This document shows, piece by piece, positions 5,954 through 6,763 of a stretch of 6,763 bases of DNA. A program made the translations under genes and the position numbers. The DNA comes from Rhodobacterales bacterium UBA3077 (GTDB lineage Bacteria; Pseudomonadota; Alphaproteobacteria; Rhodobacterales; Rhodobacteraceae), in contig DFBP01000048.1 in NCBI GenBank assembly GCA_002366685.1, positions 1,646 through 8,408 on the forward strand, given 5' to 3'. The first letter of the stretch is position 1. Every line of letters starts with the position of its first letter. The notes beneath the pieces were generated by a model. That model was not told the origin of the DNA. It did no database searches and saw only the letters and a program-made list of their open reading frames with translations.

Positions 5954-6691
5954 TTACGCTGCTGGTTCGGACAGTCTAGCTGCATTGGCTTGCAGCAAAG
6001 GATTTTCCGATTTTGCCGATATTGCAGACATGGGCAGGTCATCAACGATCCGACCTTCGTCAAGAACCACAATTCTATTGGCCAAGAGCCGCAAGGGGGC
6101 AAGGTCATGGCTGACGATCAGCATGGCGGAATTGCATTCAGCATGCACTTTTTTCAACAAATCCACCGTCGCAATTTGCGTGACAAGGTCAAGGGATGAC
6201 AGCGGCTCGTCTAGGATCAGGACCTTTGACTCCGCGGCCAGTGCGCGTGCCAAGGCAACCCGCTGGCATTGCCCACCTGACAGTGCATGGGGTCTTCTAG
6301 CCCAAGTCTCACGGTCAAGACCGAGGTTCTCTAACAGCGTCTCGGCGCGTTGCTGACGGTTAGAGACCGAACCAAGTGCAAACCCGTTGAGGGTTTCCAA
6401 AACAGCGGCTTTGGCGCTCAGGAAGGGGCTCAGCGACTGGGTCGGATCTTGCCATAAGTACTGAATCTGCTGGCGCGCATCACCCCTGCCGGGATCGATA
6501 GCATCAAGTTCCAACAGAATGCGCCCGGCATCGGGTTGTTCTAGCCCGACAAGGCAGCGGGCGAGCGTTGATTTGCCAGCGCCCGAGCGGCCGATCAGAC
6601 CCACAACTTCGTTTGCAGCGATCTCCAGATCAACACCGGATAGGATTTCCGAACCGTGAAATGACTTCTTTATGCCTTCGATTTTTAGCAT
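5954..6691 (-). CDS. ABC transporter ATP-binding protein, peptide/nickel type (DppF/NikE-like)
   Basis: The 245-residue protein is a complete ABC ATPase. Motifs in order: Walker A GRSGAGKST (34-42); Q-loop Q81 in LWQDPTQSLSPF, a variant of the FQDPxxSLNP motif typical of the dipeptide/oligopeptide/nickel family; signature LSGGQ (137-141); Walker B VLILDEP (157-163) with catalytic E162; D-loop SSLD (165-168); and switch histidine H195. It would bind on the inner face of the membrane and power import with a partner ATPase, two permeases and a periplasmic binding protein. Its length is near that of NikE and shorter than the roughly 320 residues of DppF/OppF, which carry a longer C-terminal part. 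The ATG at 6691-6689 has GGAG five bases upstream and overlaps the previous gene's stop, so translation is probably coupled. The substrate cannot be read from the ATPase. Confidence 0.88.
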   Translation of the reverse strand: MLKIEGIKKSFHGSEILSGVDLEIAANEVVGLIGRSGAGKSTLARCLVGLEQPDAGRILLELDAIDPGRGDARQQIQYLWQDPTQSLSPFLSAKAAVLETLNGFALGSVSNRQQRAETLLENLGLDRETWARRPHALSGGQCQRVALARALAAESKVLILDEPLSSLDLVTQIATVDLLKKVHAECNSAMLIVSHDLAPLRLLANRIVVLDEGRIVDDLPMSAISAKSENPLLQANAARLSEPAA

Positions 6692-6763
6692 ACCGTCTCC
6701 AGACTCTGCGCGGCATTGGCAAGGGATTGGGCCGCCGGATGTGTCGCATGGGCAAGGTCGCCT
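6685..6763 (-). CDS. C-terminal end of an upstream ABC ATPase gene (DppD/NikD-like, partial)
   Basis: On the minus strand the last 25 codons of a gene run in from the window edge and end at the TAA at 6687-6685. They read GDLAHATHPAAQSLANAAQS and then LETVC. The HPAAQSLANAAQSLE part resembles the HPYTxxLLxAxPxLE tail of peptide/nickel ABC ATPases, so this is probably the first ATPase of the pair. Its stop overlaps the next start by seven bases (ATGCTAA). The call rests on a short tail and on context. Confidence 0.6.
   Translation of the reverse strand, partial: GDLAHATHPAAQSLANAAQSLETVC
6697..6700 (-). promoter_or_regulatory. Ribosome binding site of the ABC ATPase gene
   Basis: GGAG on the minus strand, five bases before the ATG at 6691 and inside the end of the preceding gene. 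It decides this start and suits translational coupling. Confidence 0.55.

Noticed and set aside
5921..6356. Plus-strand open frames across the ABC ATPase gene
   Set aside because: They are antisense to a complete ATPase with all motifs and show no recognisable protein features.

Overview
The window looks like a piece of an alphaproteobacterial chromosome, most likely from Rhodobacterales. The grounds are a Pat-like acetyltransferase next to a zinc deacetylase, a YczE-type membrane protein, a short FimB-like recombinase of a type I know from this group, and moderate GC judged by eye. The organism assignment is inference; no rRNA or marker gene is present.

Layout. (1) Bases 1 to about 235 are insertion-sequence debris: the N-terminal part of an IS3-family OrfA on the plus strand and the N-terminal part of an IS3-family OrfB on the minus strand, running towards each other, with a perfect 16-bp palindrome at 140-155 between them. 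(2) Bases 237-683 are the C-terminal two thirds of a YczE/YitT-like membrane protein gene whose 5' end was lost at the IS junction. (3) Bases 684 to about 1110 hold no convincing gene. (4) Bases 1180-4812 are the functional core: a Pat-like fusion of an ADP-forming acyl-CoA synthetase-like region with a GNAT acetyltransferase, then 33 bases later a class II histone-deacetylase-family enzyme. They look like one operon. (5) Bases 4813-5130 are non-coding and lead into (6) a small tyrosine recombinase gene, 5131-5763, interrupted by one in-frame TGA and followed by a strong hairpin. (7) On the minus strand, 6763 down to 5954, are the end of one gene and a complete ABC transporter ATPase of the peptide/nickel type, joined by a 7-base overlap and converging on the recombinase.

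How the genes work together. The acetyltransferase and deacetylase can be read as the writer and eraser of reversible protein lysine acetylation, the arrangement known to control acetyl-CoA synthetase in other bacteria (Pat/CobB, AcuA/AcuC, RpPat/LdaA). The two ATPase genes fit the usual two-ATPase organisation of an oligopeptide or nickel importer whose other genes lie beyond the right edge. The IS fragments, truncated membrane gene and broken recombinase show that both flanks of the acetylation pair have been reworked by mobile DNA. Apart from the non-canonical pairing and the nonsense codon, I found no clearly new system.
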